From Oscillibacter valericigenes (GTDB lineage: Bacteria > Bacillota > Clostridia > Oscillospirales > Oscillospiraceae), in assembly GCF_016902445.1 (NCBI RefSeq), contig NZ_JACSNX010000002.1, positions 175,483-239,482 on the forward strand: 64,000 nucleotides of DNA. Reading direction: 5' to 3'. The first letter of the stretch is position 1; each line of letters starts with the position of its first letter. The position numbers were made by a program, and so were the translations under genes. Positions 36,135 to 44,307 of this stretch are shown here, piece after piece. The notes beneath the pieces were generated by a model. The model saw only the letters and a program-made list of their open reading frames with translations, had not been told where the DNA came from and ran no database searches.

Positions 36135-36240
36135 ACGTTTTCCACATTTCGTCCGCAAAATCCAGACGATGCCGAAAAAGTTTCACCAAATCATTCGGCA
36201 TTTTTCACAAATTTTTCGGATTACGGTCGACTGACGGGGG

Positions 36241-36771
36241 TCAGCCCTCCTGATCGTCCTCCTCCTGGGCGGGGGCCTTCCCGTCCAGCTTGTCCCGCTG
36301 CTCCTGCATCTTGGCGGCGGAGGCGCTGCGGAACCGCACCCGCTGCTGCTTCACCTCGTCCAGGGCCAGCTGCACCGCCTCCTCGGTCCGGGCCAGGGCG
36401 TCCTCGGCGTACTCATTGGTCACCTGGTACAGCTGGCGGCAGCGGTCCTCCGCCCGGGCCACCATCTGGCGGGCCTTCTCCTTGGCGGCGTACAGCACCT
36501 CGCTGTCGGACACCTTGGCCTTGGCGTCCAGCTCCGCCTGGCGCATCATCCGCTCCACGTCCCGCTTGGCGTCGTCCACGAACTTGTCCCGGGCGGAGAG
36601 CAGCTCCTGGGCGCGCTTGATCTCCACCGGCAGCTGGGCCCGCAGCTCGTCCAGCAGGTCCAGCAGCTCGTCCCGGTCCACCATGCTCATGCTGGGCTTG
36701 AGGGCCGGGGACTTGGCGTCCTCGATCCGCTCGTAGATCATATCGATCAAACGGTTCACATCATTTGCCAT
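36241..36771 (-). CDS. coiled-coil protein of unknown function (DivIVA/ATPase subunit H-like)
   Basis: A 176-residue, highly charged protein without membrane segments. From about 45 to 160 it is almost continuous helix with heptad spacing (EIKRAQELLSARDKFVDDAK, KAKVSDSEVLYAAKEKARQM), ending in an acidic tail. Proteins of this look, often labelled DivIVA-like or V-type ATPase subunit H-like, occur next to coaD in Clostridia. I do not know the function. ATG 36771 is chosen because GGAAGG lies nine bases upstream. ATG 36780 would overlap the coaD stop. Confidence 0.7.
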   Translation of the reverse strand: MANDVNRLIDMIYERIEDAKSPALKPSMSMVDRDELLDLLDELRAQLPVEIKRAQELLSARDKFVDDAKRDVERMMRQAELDAKAKVSDSEVLYAAKEKARQMVARAEDRCRQLYQVTNEYAEDALARTEEAVQLALDEVKQQRVRFRSASAAKMQEQRDKLDGKAPAQEEDDQEG

Positions 36772-36776
36772 GGGAC

Positions 36777-37268
36777 TCATCCTTCCTTCTTTTCCGTCAT
36801 CTCCCGCACCAGGGGCACGATGGATGCGGGCAGGTATTTCTCCAGGGGCTGGTGATAGCGGATCATCTCCCGGGCCATGGAGGAGCTGAAGTGCTGATAC
36901 GCCGCGCTGGCGGGCAGCAGCAGCGTCTCCAGCTCCGGGTGGATCCCCCGGTTGATGAGGGCCATCTGGTATTCCACATCGAAGTCCGTGGTGTTGCGCA
37001 CGCCCCGGACGATGGCGCAGGCGCGGTGGCGCACCGCGAAGTCCGCCAGCAGGCCCGGCCACAGCTCCGCCTCCACATTGGGCAGGTCCGCCACCGCCGT
37101 CCGCACCAGCAGGAGCTTCTGCTCCGGCGTGAACATCTGATTGCGCTTTTCGGCGTTGGGGCTGACGCAGACGCAGACCCGGTCAAAGCAGGCCGCCGCC
37201 CGCTGAATGATATCCAGATGCCCCAGCGTGATGGGGTCAAAGCTGCCGGAGCAGATCGCTGTTCTCAT
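36777..37268 (-). CDS. coaD: phosphopantetheine adenylyltransferase
   Basis: A 163-residue nucleotidyltransferase for the penultimate step of coenzyme A synthesis. GSFDPITLGHLDII at 8-21 contains the TxGH motif that binds ATP, and VRGVRNTTDFDVEYQMA near 85 and SSSMAREMIRY near 124 complete the family pattern. It follows rsmD by five bases, a conserved pair in Firmicutes. I choose ATG 37268 with a GAGG site over the overlapping ATG 37277. Confidence 0.96.
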   Translation of the reverse strand: MRTAICSGSFDPITLGHLDIIQRAAACFDRVCVCVSPNAEKRNQMFTPEQKLLLVRTAVADLPNVEAELWPGLLADFAVRHRACAIVRGVRNTTDFDVEYQMALINRGIHPELETLLLPASAAYQHFSSSMAREMIRYHQPLEKYLPASIVPLVREMTEKKEG

Positions 37269-37273
37269 GGGGG

Positions 37274-37837
37274 TCATTCCTCGTTTTCCTGATCTCCGCT
37301 CCGGCAGATCAGCGTCAGGCCGATCTTGCCGTAGCGGTATGTGCGGCGCACCCGATAGGGCGGCTCCACCGGCGGCAGGGCCCGGTCCGCCGGGTGTTCT
37401 GCCACAATTATACCATGGGGATTGAGAATGTCAAACGCTGTCAGCCGGGCGATGGCCGGCTCCAGCAGGCCGGCGGCATAGGGCGGGTCCAGCAGCACAA
37501 GGTCGAACCGCTCCCCCAGGGACTGCAGGAACTCCATGGCGTCCCCCGGCACCACCCGGGCCCGGTCCGACAGCTCCGTCAGCTTCAGGTTCTCCCGGAT
37601 CAGCTTCACGGCGTCGGCCCGCCGGTCCACGAACACGGCGGAGGCGGCGCCCCGGCTGAGGCACTCGATGCCCAGCTGTCCCGTGCCGGCGAACAGGTCC
37701 AGGACCTTTCGCCCCTCGATGTCGAACTGGATGGCGCTGAACAGCCCCTCCTTCACCCGGTCGGTGGTGGGGCGGGTCTCCATCCCCTCCAGCTCCTTCA
37801 GCCGGCGGCCCCGGGCGGAACCGGTGATCACGCGCAT
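37274..37837 (-). CDS. rsmD: 16S rRNA (guanine-966 N2) methyltransferase
   Basis: A 187-residue SAM-dependent enzyme. RVITGSARGRRL opens the protein, RPTTDRVKEGLFSAI near 30 and VLDLFAGTGQLGIE near 53 bind SAM, and LVLLDPPYAAG near 123 holds the DPPY catalytic motif. It is the first gene of the rsmD-coaD operon and has its own promoter. ATG 37837 carries AGGAGGGAG. Confidence 0.95.
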   Translation of the reverse strand: MRVITGSARGRRLKELEGMETRPTTDRVKEGLFSAIQFDIEGRKVLDLFAGTGQLGIECLSRGAASAVFVDRRADAVKLIRENLKLTELSDRARVVPGDAMEFLQSLGERFDLVLLDPPYAAGLLEPAIARLTAFDILNPHGIIVAEHPADRALPPVEPPYRVRRTYRYGKIGLTLICRSGDQENEE

Positions 37838-37893
37838 GGCGCTCCCTCCTTCTGCTCTCCCGCCCATTGGGCAGCACAGTCCATGATTCGTTT

Positions 37894-37922
37894 ATTTTAC
37901 GGCAAACGGCGGGATTTTTCAA
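37894..37922 (-). promoter_or_regulatory. promoter of rsmD-coaD
   Basis: TTGAAA (37922-37917) and TAAAAT (37899-37894) spaced by 17 bases on the minus strand. Confidence 0.75.
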
Positions 37923-37957
37923 TAGGTTTCCCGCAGGAGGCCCTGTCTTTTTTGGGC

Positions 37958-37986
37958 TTGTACTTTTCCCGGAAATCGTATATAAT
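37958..37986 (+). promoter_or_regulatory. promoter of asp23-fakA
   Basis: TTGTAC (37958-37963), a 17-base spacer and perfect TATAAT (37981-37986). It is divergent from the rsmD promoter, with -35 boxes 36 bases apart. Confidence 0.75.
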
Positions 37987-38079
37987 AAGATCCTCAATAT
38001 ACAGGCATCGGACAGCGGCTGTCCCGGGCCGGCGGCCCGCCGCTTTTCTGTCAATTCTTGGGAAAGAAAGGACGTTCTC

Positions 38080-38430
38080 ATGATTCAATTCAAGTCTGAC
38101 CACGGCGAGATCACCGTCAGCAGCGCCGTCTTCTCCAACATCACCGGCATGGCGGCCACCAACTGCTTCGGCGTCAAGGGCATGGCCTACCGCTCCATGA
38201 CGGACGGCCTGGTGCATCTGCTGCGCCGGGAGGCCATGAGCAAGGGCGTCAGCATCACCTATCACGACGACAACTCCATCTCCATCGAGCTCCACATCAT
38301 CGTGGAAAACGGCGTCAACCTCCCCGCGGTCTGCCGCTCCATCATGAATGAGGTGCGCTACGTCGTCACCCGGAACACCGGCGTCACCGTCAAGGACGTG
38401 GACGTGTGCGTGGATTCCATGACCCTGTGA
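38080..38430 (+). CDS. Asp23/Gls24 family protein (YloU-like)
   Basis: A 116-residue small alpha-beta protein of the Asp23/Gls24 (DUF322) family. GEITVSSAVFSNITGMAAT and the late VRYVVTRNTGVTVKDVDVCVDSM are family-typical. It lacks membrane helices, so it resembles YloU of Bacillus. As in Bacillus yloU-yloV it lies directly before the DAK-type kinase gene, 16 bases apart, which suggests shared work in membrane lipid or envelope homeostasis. The site GAAAGGA precedes ATG 38080. Confidence 0.9.
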   Translation: MIQFKSDHGEITVSSAVFSNITGMAATNCFGVKGMAYRSMTDGLVHLLRREAMSKGVSITYHDDNSISIELHIIVENGVNLPAVCRSIMNEVRYVVTRNTGVTVKDVDVCVDSMTL

Positions 38431-38446
38431 GGGAGGAGCGAACGAG

Positions 38447-40138
38447 ATGAACGAACAGATCACGGGCGCACTGTTCAAGCGGATGGTGCTCCACGGCGCG
38501 GCCGTCATCACGGCCCAGAAGCAGGCCATCAACGACCTGAACGTCTTCCCCGTGCCCGACGGCGACACGGGCACCAATATGTCCATGACCATCGGCACCG
38601 CCGTGACGGAGCTGCGCAAGAGCGAGCCCGCCACCATCGACCAGGCGGCCTCCGTCACCGCCTCCGCCCTGCTGCGGGGGGCCCGGGGCAACTCCGGCGT
38701 CATCCTCTCCCTGCTGTTCCGGGGCCTGTCCAAGGCCCTGAAGGGCCGGGAGACCGCTGACGCCGCCGCCTTCGCCGCCGCCATGCAGGAGGGCGTCTCC
38801 GCCGCCTACAAGGCGGTGATGAAGCCCGCCGAGGGCACGGTGCTCACCGTCTCCCGCCTGGCTGCCAAGCAGGCGGCGGACACGGCCGCCGCCGGGGAGA
38901 CAGACCTTGAAAAAGTCCTGGAGGACGCCATCCGGGTGGGCTACGCCACCCTGGCCCAGACCACGGAGATGAACCCGGTGCTGAAAAAGGCCGGTGTGGT
39001 GGACGCCGGCGGCAAGGGCTATCTGCTGATCCTGGACGGCATGCTGGCGGAGCTCCGGGGCGAGCCCATGCCGGAGACGGAGGCCGGCGAGCCAAAGGAG
39101 GAGAAGGCGGACTTCGCCGCCATGGCGGCGGAGGACATCACCTTCGCCTTCGACACGGTGTTCATCGTCCGCAAGGCCATGGCCGACATCTCCCTGGAGC
39201 CCCTGCGGACCTACCTCAACAGCATCGGCGACAGCCTGGTGATCGGCGAGGACGACGATGCCTTCAAGGTCCACGTCCACACCAACATCCCCGGCAACGC
39301 CCTAAACGAGGCCCAGAAGTACGGCACCCTGGAGCTGGCCAAGATCGAGAACATGCGGACCCAGGCGGACGACCTGGCGGCGGGCAAGCACGTCCAGAGC
39401 ACCGACGACCTGGACGCCGTGGAGGCGGAGCTGGAGTCCGCCCCGGCGGAGGAGACGCCCGCCGTGGCGGCGCCGGAGAAAAAGTACGGCTTCCTGGCGG
39501 TCTGCGCCGGCGACGGCCTCGCCGCTGTGTTCCGGGACCTGGGGGCCGACGGCGTGGTGTCCGGCGGGCAGACCATGAACCCCTCCACCGAGAGCATCCT
39601 GGAGGGCGTCAACCGGATCCCGGCGGAGACGGTGTTCGTCCTGCCCAACAACGGCAACATCATCATGGCCGCCCAGCAGTGCGCCGGCCTGACGGAGAAG
39701 CAGGTGGTAGTGATCCCCACCAAGACCGTGCCCCAGGGCATCACCGCCATGATGAACGTGGACTTCGACGCGCCGGACGCCCAGGCCATCACCGACGCCA
39801 TGACGGACTGCCTCAGCTCCGTCACCACGGCCCAGATCACCTACGCCGCCCGGGACTCCGACTTTGACGGCTTCGCCATCAAGGAAGGAGATTACCTGGC
39901 CCTGGAGGAGGGCAAGCTCTTCGGCACCGACAGCTCTCTGGACACCCTGCTCCACAAGCTGGCGGAGGACGCCGCCGGGCGGGAATCCTCCTTCATCTCC
40001 CTGTACTTCGGGGAGGACGTGAACGAGGCGGACGCCCAGAAGGCCGGCGCCCTGTTCGAGGAGCTGTGCCCCGGCGCGGAGGTGGCGGTCCTCGCCGGCG
40101 GCCAGCCTGTGTACTACTATATCATCTCCATGGAGTGA
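38447..40138 (+). CDS. fakA: FakA-like fatty acid kinase, DAK2 type (YloV)
   Basis: A 563-residue protein. The N-terminal kinase domain of dihydroxyacetone-kinase L type (about 1-205) shows NDLNVFPVPDGDTGTNMSMT near 25 with the Mg-binding Asp residues, and LRGARGNSGVILS near 77. A middle domain and a C-terminal domain follow, as in FakA, which phosphorylates fatty acids presented by FakB proteins. No fakB is in the window. Length matches the family. It is the second gene after asp23. Confidence 0.9.
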   Translation: MNEQITGALFKRMVLHGAAVITAQKQAINDLNVFPVPDGDTGTNMSMTIGTAVTELRKSEPATIDQAASVTASALLRGARGNSGVILSLLFRGLSKALKGRETADAAAFAAAMQEGVSAAYKAVMKPAEGTVLTVSRLAAKQAADTAAAGETDLEKVLEDAIRVGYATLAQTTEMNPVLKKAGVVDAGGKGYLLILDGMLAELRGEPMPETEAGEPKEEKADFAAMAAEDITFAFDTVFIVRKAMADISLEPLRTYLNSIGDSLVIGEDDDAFKVHVHTNIPGNALNEAQKYGTLELAKIENMRTQADDLAAGKHVQSTDDLDAVEAELESAPAEETPAVAAPEKKYGFLAVCAGDGLAAVFRDLGADGVVSGGQTMNPSTESILEGVNRIPAETVFVLPNNGNIIMAAQQCAGLTEKQVVVIPTKTVPQGITAMMNVDFDAPDAQAITDAMTDCLSSVTTAQITYAARDSDFDGFAIKEGDYLALEEGKLFGTDSSLDTLLHKLAEDAAGRESSFISLYFGEDVNEADAQKAGALFEELCPGAEVAVLAGGQPVYYYIISME

Positions 40139-40144
40139 ACCATG

Positions 40145-40176
40145 AGGGCGCTGTTTCTTGCAAACAGCGCCCTTTT
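40145..40176 (+). terminator. terminator of asp23-fakA
   Basis: A 12-bp stem (AGGGCGCTGTTT and complement) with a five-base loop and TTT tail, six bases after the fakA stop. Confidence 0.75.
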
Positions 40177-40195
40177 GGGAAAGGAGCGTGCCCGC

Positions 40196-40684
40196 ATGAA
40201 GACCTGGAAGCTCTTGCTACTGGCCCTAGTGCCCGGCCTCTGGGGCTGGCTGTGCAACTGGCTGGTGTCCATGTCGTTAACGGGCGGCAACGGATTTCTG
40301 TTCATGGTGGTCTACTATCTTCTCCAGGCGCCAGCGGCCATCGTGTTCTGCCTGTGGCTGGGGCGGCGGTGCGGCCGCTCGGAACGAGGCTATCCCGCCT
40401 GCCTGCTGCTGACCCAGTGGCCCAGCCTGGTGAGCTTCGCCCTGTATGTCTGGCAGTTCTGGTTTGTCACCGATGAAGCCCGGAGTTCCCTGTTGGCTCT
40501 GCTGGGACAGGCGCCTTCCATCCCGCTGACGCACTTCGCCGCCTGCCTGGTGCTCCCCTTCTCCGGCGATTCCTGGCTGCAGGCAGACAGCACGGCCGCC
40601 ACCGCCATCTCCCTGGTGCTGCTGGCGGTGCTGTTCTCCTTAGGGTTCTGGTGGGGACGGCGGAGCCGGTCCTCTGCCTCCTGA
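40196..40684 (+). CDS. four-helix membrane protein of unknown function
   Basis: A 162-residue hydrophobic protein with about four predicted helices (about 4-24, 34-56, 65-87, 137-158), the last two separated by a loop with a conserved-looking Pro/Thr stretch. I recognise no family. ATG 40196 is preceded by AAAGGAG. An earlier in-frame ATG at 40142 lies in the fakA terminator and is unlikely. It stands alone between two terminators, so it needs its own promoter, which I could not see. Confidence 0.65.
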   Translation: MKTWKLLLLALVPGLWGWLCNWLVSMSLTGGNGFLFMVVYYLLQAPAAIVFCLWLGRRCGRSERGYPACLLLTQWPSLVSFALYVWQFWFVTDEARSSLLALLGQAPSIPLTHFAACLVLPFSGDSWLQADSTAATAISLVLLAVLFSLGFWWGRRSRSSAS

Positions 40685-40693
40685 AAAGCACAC

Positions 40694-40717
40694 GGCCCGG
40701 ACCTGATGGTCCGGGCC
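40694..40717. terminator. hairpin between convergent genes
   Basis: A 10-bp perfect stem GGCCCGGACC with a TGAT loop and TTCTGTT tail on the plus strand. Confidence 0.65.
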
Positions 40718-40722
40718 TTCTG

Positions 40723-41298
40723 TTATCCTCTGTACCAGATCAGCATGCTCAGCTGGGCCTCTTCCCGCCCTGGGTTCCGGTAGCGGTGGGGCTGGTCCGC
40801 CGGGAAGCGCAGGGAGTCGCCGGTGCCCAGGCGGTACGTCTCCTCCGGCAGGCCGATCTCCGCCTCCCCGGCGAAGACGGTCACATACTCCTCCGCCCCC
40901 GGCAGGTGGGGCTGGGCCTCCAGGCTGCCGCCGGGCTGGATCACGATGCGGTACGTCTCGAACCCCCGCTCCTCGTCAAAGGGGAACACCGGATAGTTCC
41001 GGTACCGCCCCCCGTCCTCCTCCAGCGCCGGCGCGTCCGCCGCCCGCAGCAGCACCGGCCGCTGCCGGACCGGCTCCACCAGGGAGGTGAAGGACACCCG
41101 GTAGCCGTTGGCGATCTTCCACACCATGGAGATGGTGGGGTTCACGTCCCCCTTCTCGATCTGGGCCAGCATGCTGCGGGACACCCCCGTCAGCCGGGCG
41201 GCCTCGTCCAGCGTCAGCCGCTTTTCCTCCCGGAGCCGCTTGGCATTCTCCGCCACCACCGTGTTGATCTCCAACTTTCTCACATCCCTTGTTGACAA
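40723..41298 (-). CDS. XRE regulator with cupin domain
   Basis: Up to 191 residues. A helix-turn-helix (LREEKRLTLDEAARLTGVSR, then SMLAQIEKGDVNPTISMVWK) is followed by a cupin fold (about 105-190) with the small-molecule pocket around EAQPHLPGAEEYVTVFAGE. Such regulators sense amino acids or related ligands. Divergence from a LysE exporter suggests that it controls that gene. The start is uncertain: TTG 41298 overlaps the exporter promoter and has no ribosome site, GTG 41283 and TTG 41274 lie closer to AAGGGA. Confidence 0.85.
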   Translation of the reverse strand: MSTRDVRKLEINTVVAENAKRLREEKRLTLDEAARLTGVSRSMLAQIEKGDVNPTISMVWKIANGYRVSFTSLVEPVRQRPVLLRAADAPALEEDGGRYRNYPVFPFDEERGFETYRIVIQPGGSLEAQPHLPGAEEYVTVFAGEAEIGLPEETYRLGTGDSLRFPADQPHRYRNPGREEAQLSMLIWYRG

Positions 41299-41320
41299 GA
41301 TATCGGACTGAACGTATAAT
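41292..41320 (+). promoter_or_regulatory. consensus promoter of the LysE-type exporter
   Basis: TTGACA (41292-41297), 17 bases, TATAAT (41315-41320), a perfect sigma-A match. It touches the 5' end of the divergent regulator gene. Confidence 0.88.
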
Positions 41321-41393
41321 ATAAAAGAAATCCGGCATCCTGGACTTTTATTTTCTTATATTGTATTCTTTTTGGAAAGGGAGGTCAAGTCCC

Positions 41394-41975
41394 ATGTTCT
41401 CCTGGTTCTCGTTTCTCACCTACGCCGTGGTCACCGCCGTGACGCCGGGGCCCAACACGCTGATGTCCATGTCCAACGGCGGGCGGCTGGGCTTTCGCCG
41501 GGCCCTGCCCTTCAATTTTGGGATCTGGGCGGGCTTCACCGTGGTCATGCTGCTGTGCACGGCCCTCTGCGGCGCCCTGTCCGCCCTGATCCCCCGGATC
41601 AGGCTCCCCATGCTGGTGCTGGGCGCCGCCTACATGCTGCATCTGGCCTGGAAGACCTGGCGCAGCGGCCCCCTCTCCGGCGGCCAGTCCGGAGGGGACG
41701 GCTTCTGGTCCGGGCTGCTGCTGCAGTTCATCAACCCCAAGATCTACATCTACGGCATCGTGTCCATGGAGGCCTACATCCTCCCCTATTACCAGGGGCA
41801 GACGCTGCCGCTGGCGGGCTTTGCCGTGCTGCTGGCCTTCATCGGCTTCGCCTTCACCCTGCTGTGGTCCGCCTTCGGCTCCCTGTTCCGGCTGCTGTTC
41901 TCCCGCTGCGCCAGGGTCACCAACACGGTGATGGCCCTGGCCCTGGTGTGGTGCGCCGTCTCCCTGTTCCTGTAA
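41394..41975 (+). CDS. LysE/RhtB family amino acid exporter
   Basis: A 193-residue membrane protein with about six helices and the family motif VTPGPNTLMSMSNGGRLGFRRALPFNFG near 18-45 (PGPN and the Gly-rich run). The family exports amino acids or related small molecules. Substrate unknown. The start at 41394 has GGGAGG nine bases upstream. A perfect promoter and a divergent cupin-type regulator imply strong expression that is repressed until a ligand appears. Confidence 0.9.
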   Translation: MFSWFSFLTYAVVTAVTPGPNTLMSMSNGGRLGFRRALPFNFGIWAGFTVVMLLCTALCGALSALIPRIRLPMLVLGAAYMLHLAWKTWRSGPLSGGQSGGDGFWSGLLLQFINPKIYIYGIVSMEAYILPYYQGQTLPLAGFAVLLAFIGFAFTLLWSAFGSLFRLLFSRCARVTNTVMALALVWCAVSLFL

Positions 41976-42010
41976 AGCGGGCCCCGCCGGGTTTCGGCAA
42001 GACCGCAAAA

Positions 42011-42040
42011 AACCGGCATGGCTCCAGGGCCATGCCGGTT
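42011..42040. terminator. terminator after the LysE-type gene
   Basis: A 12-bp stem AACCGGCATGGC with complement and a six-base loop, CCTGTTTT on the plus side and AAAAAA before it, so it may serve both convergent genes. Confidence 0.75.
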
Positions 42041-42065
42041 CCTGTTTTCTGCCGTGGGCCGGCGC

Positions 42066-42653
42066 TCAGCCCAGCGCCGCCATCTGTGCGGCAACGCTTT
42101 CCTCACAGCTCCGCTGGGCCTGAAGGGTCCTGTCCATCAGCTCCTCCAGCGTCCAGCCCAGCCGCTCGGCCCCGGTGCGGATCACGTCCCGGGAGCAGCC
42201 GGCGGCGAACTTCTTGTCCTTGAACTTCTTCTTCAGGGAGCTGACCTCCATGTCCTGGCAGCTCCTGCTGGGGCGCATCAGGGCGGCGGCGCCGATGAGG
42301 CCCGTCAGCTCGTCGGCGGCGAAGAGGACCTTCTCCATGTCCTCCGTGGGCTCCACGTCAGAGCACAGGCCGTACCCGTGGCTGCACACGGCGTGGATGA
42401 ATTCCTCGCTGCAGCCGATCTCCGAGAGCAGCTCCGGGGCCTTTTTGCAGTGCTCCTCCGGCCACTTCTCAAAATCCACGTCGTGGAGCAGGCCCACCGT
42501 GGCCCAGAAGTCCGCGTCCTCCCCGTGGCCCAGGTCGTTTGCGTACCAGCGCATGACGCCCTCCACCGTCAGGGCGTGCTGGATGTGGAAGGGCTCGGAA
42601 TTGTACTTGCGCAGCAGGGCCAGGGCCTGCTCTCTCGCGGGACATGCTTTCAT
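42066..42653 (-). CDS. HD-domain hydrolase
   Basis: A 195-residue protein with the metal-dependent phosphohydrolase fold: His of HIQHALTVE near 23, the HD pair in VGLLHDVDFEKWPEEH near 53, and Asp in AADELTGLIGAA near 112. This group acts on unknown phosphorylated substrates. It lies 33 bases after the DUF2461 gene and may be co-transcribed with it. Confidence 0.87.
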   Translation of the reverse strand: MKACPAREQALALLRKYNSEPFHIQHALTVEGVMRWYANDLGHGEDADFWATVGLLHDVDFEKWPEEHCKKAPELLSEIGCSEEFIHAVCSHGYGLCSDVEPTEDMEKVLFAADELTGLIGAAALMRPSRSCQDMEVSSLKKKFKDKKFAAGCSRDVIRTGAERLGWTLEELMDRTLQAQRSCEESVAAQMAALG

Positions 42654-42685
42654 CTGAAATCTCTCCTTTTGTGAAAATTCAACTC

Positions 42686-43372
42686 TCAGCCGTCGGCGTC
42701 CCGGGGGTCCGGGTCGCCGTCCAGGGTGACGAAGTAGTCGTAATAGGGCAGCAGGAAGGTGAAGTCCCGCTTCAGATGGTCCACGATGTCCCGGCTGAAC
42801 AGCTCGTCCGTCAGCTGGTCATTGTGGCAGATGGTGAAGCTCCTGGCCCGGTACCAGGGCTCCAGCAGCTTGGAGGGCGCCGGGGCCCTGGGGCGCTTGT
42901 AGTCCTCCGTCTCCAGCACCAGCTCCTTCTGCCGGTGCAGCCTGCGCATCAGCTTCTCCATGGTGTCCGGGTCCCGGTCGATGCGGGCCCGGAGCTTGGC
43001 CATGGTGACGGGCTTGGGCATGTAGTAGCCCATGCCGCAGGTCCAGCCCTCCGGCATCAGCTCGAACCAGAAGGTGGGGTGGGCCGTCCACTCCTCCGCC
43101 GGCTGCTCGACGGAGAACCACAAACTCTCCTTGTAGGGCCCCCGGCCGTGGAGCCGCCGGACGTCCCGGTAGATGCGGGTCACCTTGCGGATGAGCCCCA
43201 GGTCCGGCCGCTTGGCGGCCAGGTAGTCATAGAGCTCGTCCCCCAGCTCCCGCATGGGCTGGTAAAAGTGGGTCAGATAGATGTCCTTGTGGGCCTCGAA
43301 CCAGGTCCGCTCGTTGTTGAAGCGGATGCCCCACATGAAGTCCACGGTCTCGTCCGTAAAACCGGTAAACAT
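42686..43372 (-). CDS. DUF2461-family protein
   Basis: A 228-residue soluble protein. Motifs FMWGIRFNNERTWFEAHK near 14, TRIYRDVRRLHGRGPYKESLW near 68 and WFELMPEGWTCGMGYYMPKP near 103 place it in the DUF2461 (TIGR02453) family, whose function is unknown. ATG 43372 is chosen for its AGGGGGA site. Upstream, CTATACT with a TG extension on the minus strand may be its -10 region. Next to it lies the HD hydrolase gene. Confidence 0.82.
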   Translation of the reverse strand: MFTGFTDETVDFMWGIRFNNERTWFEAHKDIYLTHFYQPMRELGDELYDYLAAKRPDLGLIRKVTRIYRDVRRLHGRGPYKESLWFSVEQPAEEWTAHPTFWFELMPEGWTCGMGYYMPKPVTMAKLRARIDRDPDTMEKLMRRLHRQKELVLETEDYKRPRAPAPSKLLEPWYRARSFTICHNDQLTDELFSRDIVDHLKRDFTFLLPYYDYFVTLDGDPDPRDADG

Positions 43373-43442
43373 GGCGTTCCCCCTGCTGTCGGATCTCAAA
43401 ATTTAAGAAACAGTATAGCACAGTTTCCGCTCCGGGAAAAGA

Positions 43443-43472
43443 GGGAAGCCGCAGATTTTCCCGCGGCCTCCC
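43443..43472 (-). terminator. hairpin after the ferritin-like gene
   Basis: A 10-bp stem with one GU pair, followed by CTCTTTTCCC on the minus strand. Confidence 0.55.
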
Positions 43473-43483
43473 CCGGTCCCCCC

Positions 43484-44110
43484 TCACAGCGCCCGCTCCA
43501 GCAGGGCCATCAGCTGGTCCGCCTGGCGGTAGGACGCCTCTCCCAGCTCCTTCAGCAGCCGCCCCAGGCAGGGGTCTGTGGTCTCCTCCCCCGCCCGCAG
43601 GTAGTTCATGCCGTTGCAGGCCTCCACGTGGTACCGCTCCCGCAGGGTGGAGCACCAGTCCCCAAAGGGGATGCGGCCGCGGGCCACGGCCGGGCGGTAG
43701 CAGGCGCCGGTGATGAGATAGCAGGCCGTCAGCAGCCGCTTCGCCGCCGCGCCGGAGGCGTTCGCCAGATCCCGCAGGGTCCGCCGGGCGGAGGCCGGCG
43801 CCCGCTGGGCAAGGGCCTGATACACCCGCCGGTCCGCCAGCTCCGCCTCGATGAACCCCTCCAGCACCTCCAGCTCCTCCCGGGCGGCGGTGCCCATGCA
43901 GCAGGGGTCCTGCTCCGCGCCGGGCAGGGTCTCCGCGGCCGGAACGGCCGGCGCCCCGGAGGCGGTCCCGCCGGAGGGCAGGGGCGGCACAGCCGGCACC
44001 GCCGGCTCCCGCAGGTCGGGGTAGGGCTCCAGGTTGGGGGCCACCCGCTGCCAGATCTGGTCGTACTTCCGGAAGTCGTAGGTCTCCGGGCTATGTATGG
44101 TCTGTTCCAT
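43484..44110 (-). CDS. ferritin-like helical protein, probably without metal site
   Basis: A 208-residue protein. A Pro/Ala/Gly-rich, low-complexity N-terminal third (about 30-70) leads to four helices. EVLEGFIEAELADRRVYQALAQ near 79 looks like the first helix of a ferritin-like or rubrerythrin-like bundle with Glu and Tyr in place, but the next expected Glu-x-x-His is NASGAAAKRLL here, so the di-iron site seems lost. It stands alone. ATG 44110 has GGAGGG upstream. Function unknown, and the family call is tentative. Confidence 0.55.
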   Translation of the reverse strand: MEQTIHSPETYDFRKYDQIWQRVAPNLEPYPDLREPAVPAVPPLPSGGTASGAPAVPAAETLPGAEQDPCCMGTAAREELEVLEGFIEAELADRRVYQALAQRAPASARRTLRDLANASGAAAKRLLTACYLITGACYRPAVARGRIPFGDWCSTLRERYHVEACNGMNYLRAGEETTDPCLGRLLKELGEASYRQADQLMALLERAL

Positions 44111-44233
44111 CCAGGTCCCTCCTTTTCTCCCCAGTGTATGCAGGGCGGGAAAAGATGGGTACTGTTGCAGATGTCACATGTATGGATTTCGCCACGGGGT
44201 TAAAATAACCTTGGAAAAGAGTTCCCTTTTTCA

Positions 44234-44262
44234 TTGCTTTTTCTCACTTTTTCTGCTAAAAT
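44234..44262 (+). promoter_or_regulatory. promoter of sufC-sufB
   Basis: TTGCTT (44234-44239), 17 bases ending in TGC, and TAAAAT (44257-44262), an extended -10 promoter about 45 bases before sufC. Confidence 0.6.
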
Positions 44263-44307
44263 AGGAAAACTGTGAGTATATGTACCAGCAAAGGAGGTTC
44301 CGATTTC

